Source: CAZUGA01 sp964619885 (lineage in GTDB: Bacteria > Pseudomonadota > Gammaproteobacteria > Methylococcales > UBA1147). From it: DNA of 64,000 nucleotides. The notes under the pieces are model-generated. The model saw only the letters and a list, made by a program, of their open reading frames with translations. It searched no databases and was not told the DNA's origin. Below are positions 62,810 through 64,000 of the stretch, one piece after another; position 1 is the stretch's first letter, and every line of letters starts with the position of its first letter. Made by a program: the position numbers and the translations under genes. Location: NCBI GenBank assembly GCA_964619885.1, contig CAZUGA010000005.1:1-64000 (forward strand), read 5' to 3'.

Positions 62810-64000
62810 ATGCCTCCAGAACACATCAGTGGTTTAATTAGACCGCATCACTCAAAGCTACTAGGGCTGGTTCGACTCCTGGATAGCCTGGCTATTTTTG
62901 CCGCGCTCTGGGCAACCACCTTGGGGTATGGGATAGCGTGGTCCCACGACTACACCCGACTGGGTTTGATGGCAATCCTACTATTCACATTTTTCTCTGA
63001 ATATTTTGAAGTATACGCAACCTGGAGGGCCGCACCCCTATACAGAGAAGCACTCCGAATCCTTTTCACATGGGGGTTTTGTGTTGCGATACTTCTACTC
63101 ATCGGCTTTGCGCTAAAATCAACATCTGAATATTCGCGGGTTGTACTTTCACTATGGATTCTAAGTGCGCCGACCGCGATTATTCTAATGCATTCACTTA
63201 GGCGCGGATTTCTAGGATTTCTCAGGATCAACAAACTAAATACACGATCCATAGCGATCGCCGGTGGTAATGAGCTGGGTGACCGGTTGGAATCTACTAT
63301 CCAAAAAATGCCATGGCTCGGTTACAACTTTTTCGGCTACTACGATGACCGTGATAGTCATAGGTGCGATGCGAAGCTAGACGACAAATTGGTTCGCCAT
63401 GGTCGCTTTAAAGATTTGTGCTCCGACGCTAAAAACGGCAAGCTGGACGTCGTCTATATCACTTTACCGTTGAGTGCGGAAAAACGAATCAGAAGTCTGG
63501 TCAGTATGCTCGCCGATTCCACGGTATCGGTCTATTTTATTCCAAACCTGTTCGTATTCGACCTACTGCATGCTCGCTGGAATACGCTACACGGCTTGCC
63601 CGTCGTGAGTATATTCGAATCACCATTTTTTATGATAGATGGCTGGATCAAACGGTTCATTGATCTAGTAATGACAGTAATTATCCTACCCTTGATCAGT
63701 ATTCCTATGCTATTGATTGCAATAGGCATTAAACTATCATCGCCTGGACCGGTTATTTTTAAACAACGCCGTTACGGTATGCGGGGCGAGCCGATCGAAG
63801 TATGGAAGTTTAGATCAATGCGGGTGTGCGAAGATGGCGATAACATCAAGCAAGCTACCCGCAATGATACCCGAACAACAACTTTTGGCGCATTTTTGAG
63901 GCGCACCTCGCTGGACGAATTACCGCAGTTTCTGAACGTCATACAAGGCACTATGTCAATCGTCGGCCCACGCCCGCACGCGATCGTTCACAATGAATAC
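62810..64000 (+). CDS. Polyprenyl-phosphate glycosylphosphotransferase (WcaJ-like), partial
   Basis: The 5' 397 codons; the gene runs off the window. About four to five hydrophobic segments (FAALWATTLGYGIAW, LGLMAILLFTFFSE, WGFCVAILLLIGFAL, VVLSLWILSAPTAIILM) precede a NAD-binding-like CoA domain (GGNELGDRLESTIQKM). A further helix (MTVIILPLISIPMLLIAIGI) leads to the catalytic domain with SSPGPVIFKQRRYGMRGEPIEVWKFRSM and LRRTSLDELPQFLNVIQG and the closing SIVGPRPHA. It transfers sugar-1-phosphate (often glucose) to undecaprenyl phosphate to start polysaccharide synthesis. AAGGA before the ATG at 62810 supports the start. Confidence 0.93.
   Translation, partial: MPPEHISGLIRPHHSKLLGLVRLLDSLAIFAALWATTLGYGIAWSHDYTRLGLMAILLFTFFSEYFEVYATWRAAPLYREALRILFTWGFCVAILLLIGFALKSTSEYSRVVLSLWILSAPTAIILMHSLRRGFLGFLRINKLNTRSIAIAGGNELGDRLESTIQKMPWLGYNFFGYYDDRDSHRCDAKLDDKLVRHGRFKDLCSDAKNGKLDVVYITLPLSAEKRIRSLVSMLADSTVSVYFIPNLFVFDLLHARWNTLHGLPVVSIFESPFFMIDGWIKRFIDLVMTVIILPLISIPMLLIAIGIKLSSPGPVIFKQRRYGMRGEPIEVWKFRSMRVCEDGDNIKQATRNDTRTTTFGAFLRRTSLDELPQFLNVIQGTMSIVGPRPHAIVHNEY

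Overview
The window reads as a chromosome segment of a Gram-negative gammaproteobacterium with fairly AT-rich DNA. Supporting evidence is the gene order tig-clpP-clpX-lon-hupB-tRNA-tRNA-ppiD, an FmdB protein beside aspS, a FimX-like EAL domain, an E. coli-type argA, an MlaA lipoprotein, a type IV pilin and outer-membrane polysaccharide export genes. There is no rRNA or other marker that fixes a genus. I see no insertion sequence, phage, integrase or CRISPR array.

Layout. 1-5.5 kb: the C-terminal part of a FimX-like EAL protein whose frame is closed upstream, a cytosolic 5'-nucleotidase, then a compact minus-strand operon (FimV-like TPR protein, degenerate receiver protein, MglA-like small GTPase, unknown protein, roadblock/LC7 protein) that looks like a surface-motility or polarity module. 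5.5-6.5 kb is non-coding. 6.5-13.2 kb is an accessory envelope-modification region: a methyltransferase and a polytopic membrane protein on plus, facing a six-gene minus-strand set (FemAB/GNAT-like transferase, hexapeptide acyltransferase, methyltransferase, VOC protein, FkbH-like HAD protein, acyl carrier protein) that looks like a carrier-protein-based acyl pathway. 13.4-15.4 kb: dihaem cytochrome c peroxidase and proline iminopeptidase.

15.4-22.7 kb: pilA behind a well-formed sigma-54 promoter, followed by a GT-C membrane glycosyltransferase and a polyprenyl-phosphate sugar synthase-like GT2, a likely pilin glycosylation cassette. A second sugar cluster follows on minus (DegT aminotransferase, methyltransferase, GT4). 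23-44 kb is mostly housekeeping: nadA, aspS, fmdB-like, pyrC, mlaA, rnt, grxD, argD-argF behind a leader with a small ORF and terminator, an SH3 protein, ilvD, argE-argA, cpdA, a CheY-like regulator, fabI, a dicarboxylate symporter and ppiD.

43.7-51 kb: tRNA-Asp, tRNA-Val, hupB, lon, clpX, clpP, tig and tRNA-Leu, all on minus, form the proteostasis block. 51-60 kb: a CPBP protease overlapping a class II aldolase, a small exported protein, putA (without DNA-binding domain), an MsbA-like ABC exporter, a secreted beta/gamma-crystallin-like protein and dtd. From 60.3 kb an exopolysaccharide locus begins (Wza-type export protein, EpsL-like beta-barrel, polyprenyl glycosylphosphotransferase) and runs off the right edge.

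The recurrent theme is the cell surface: c-di-GMP reception, a GTPase/roadblock switch, a sigma-54-driven pilin with candidate glycosylation genes, carrier-based acyl decoration and exopolysaccharide.
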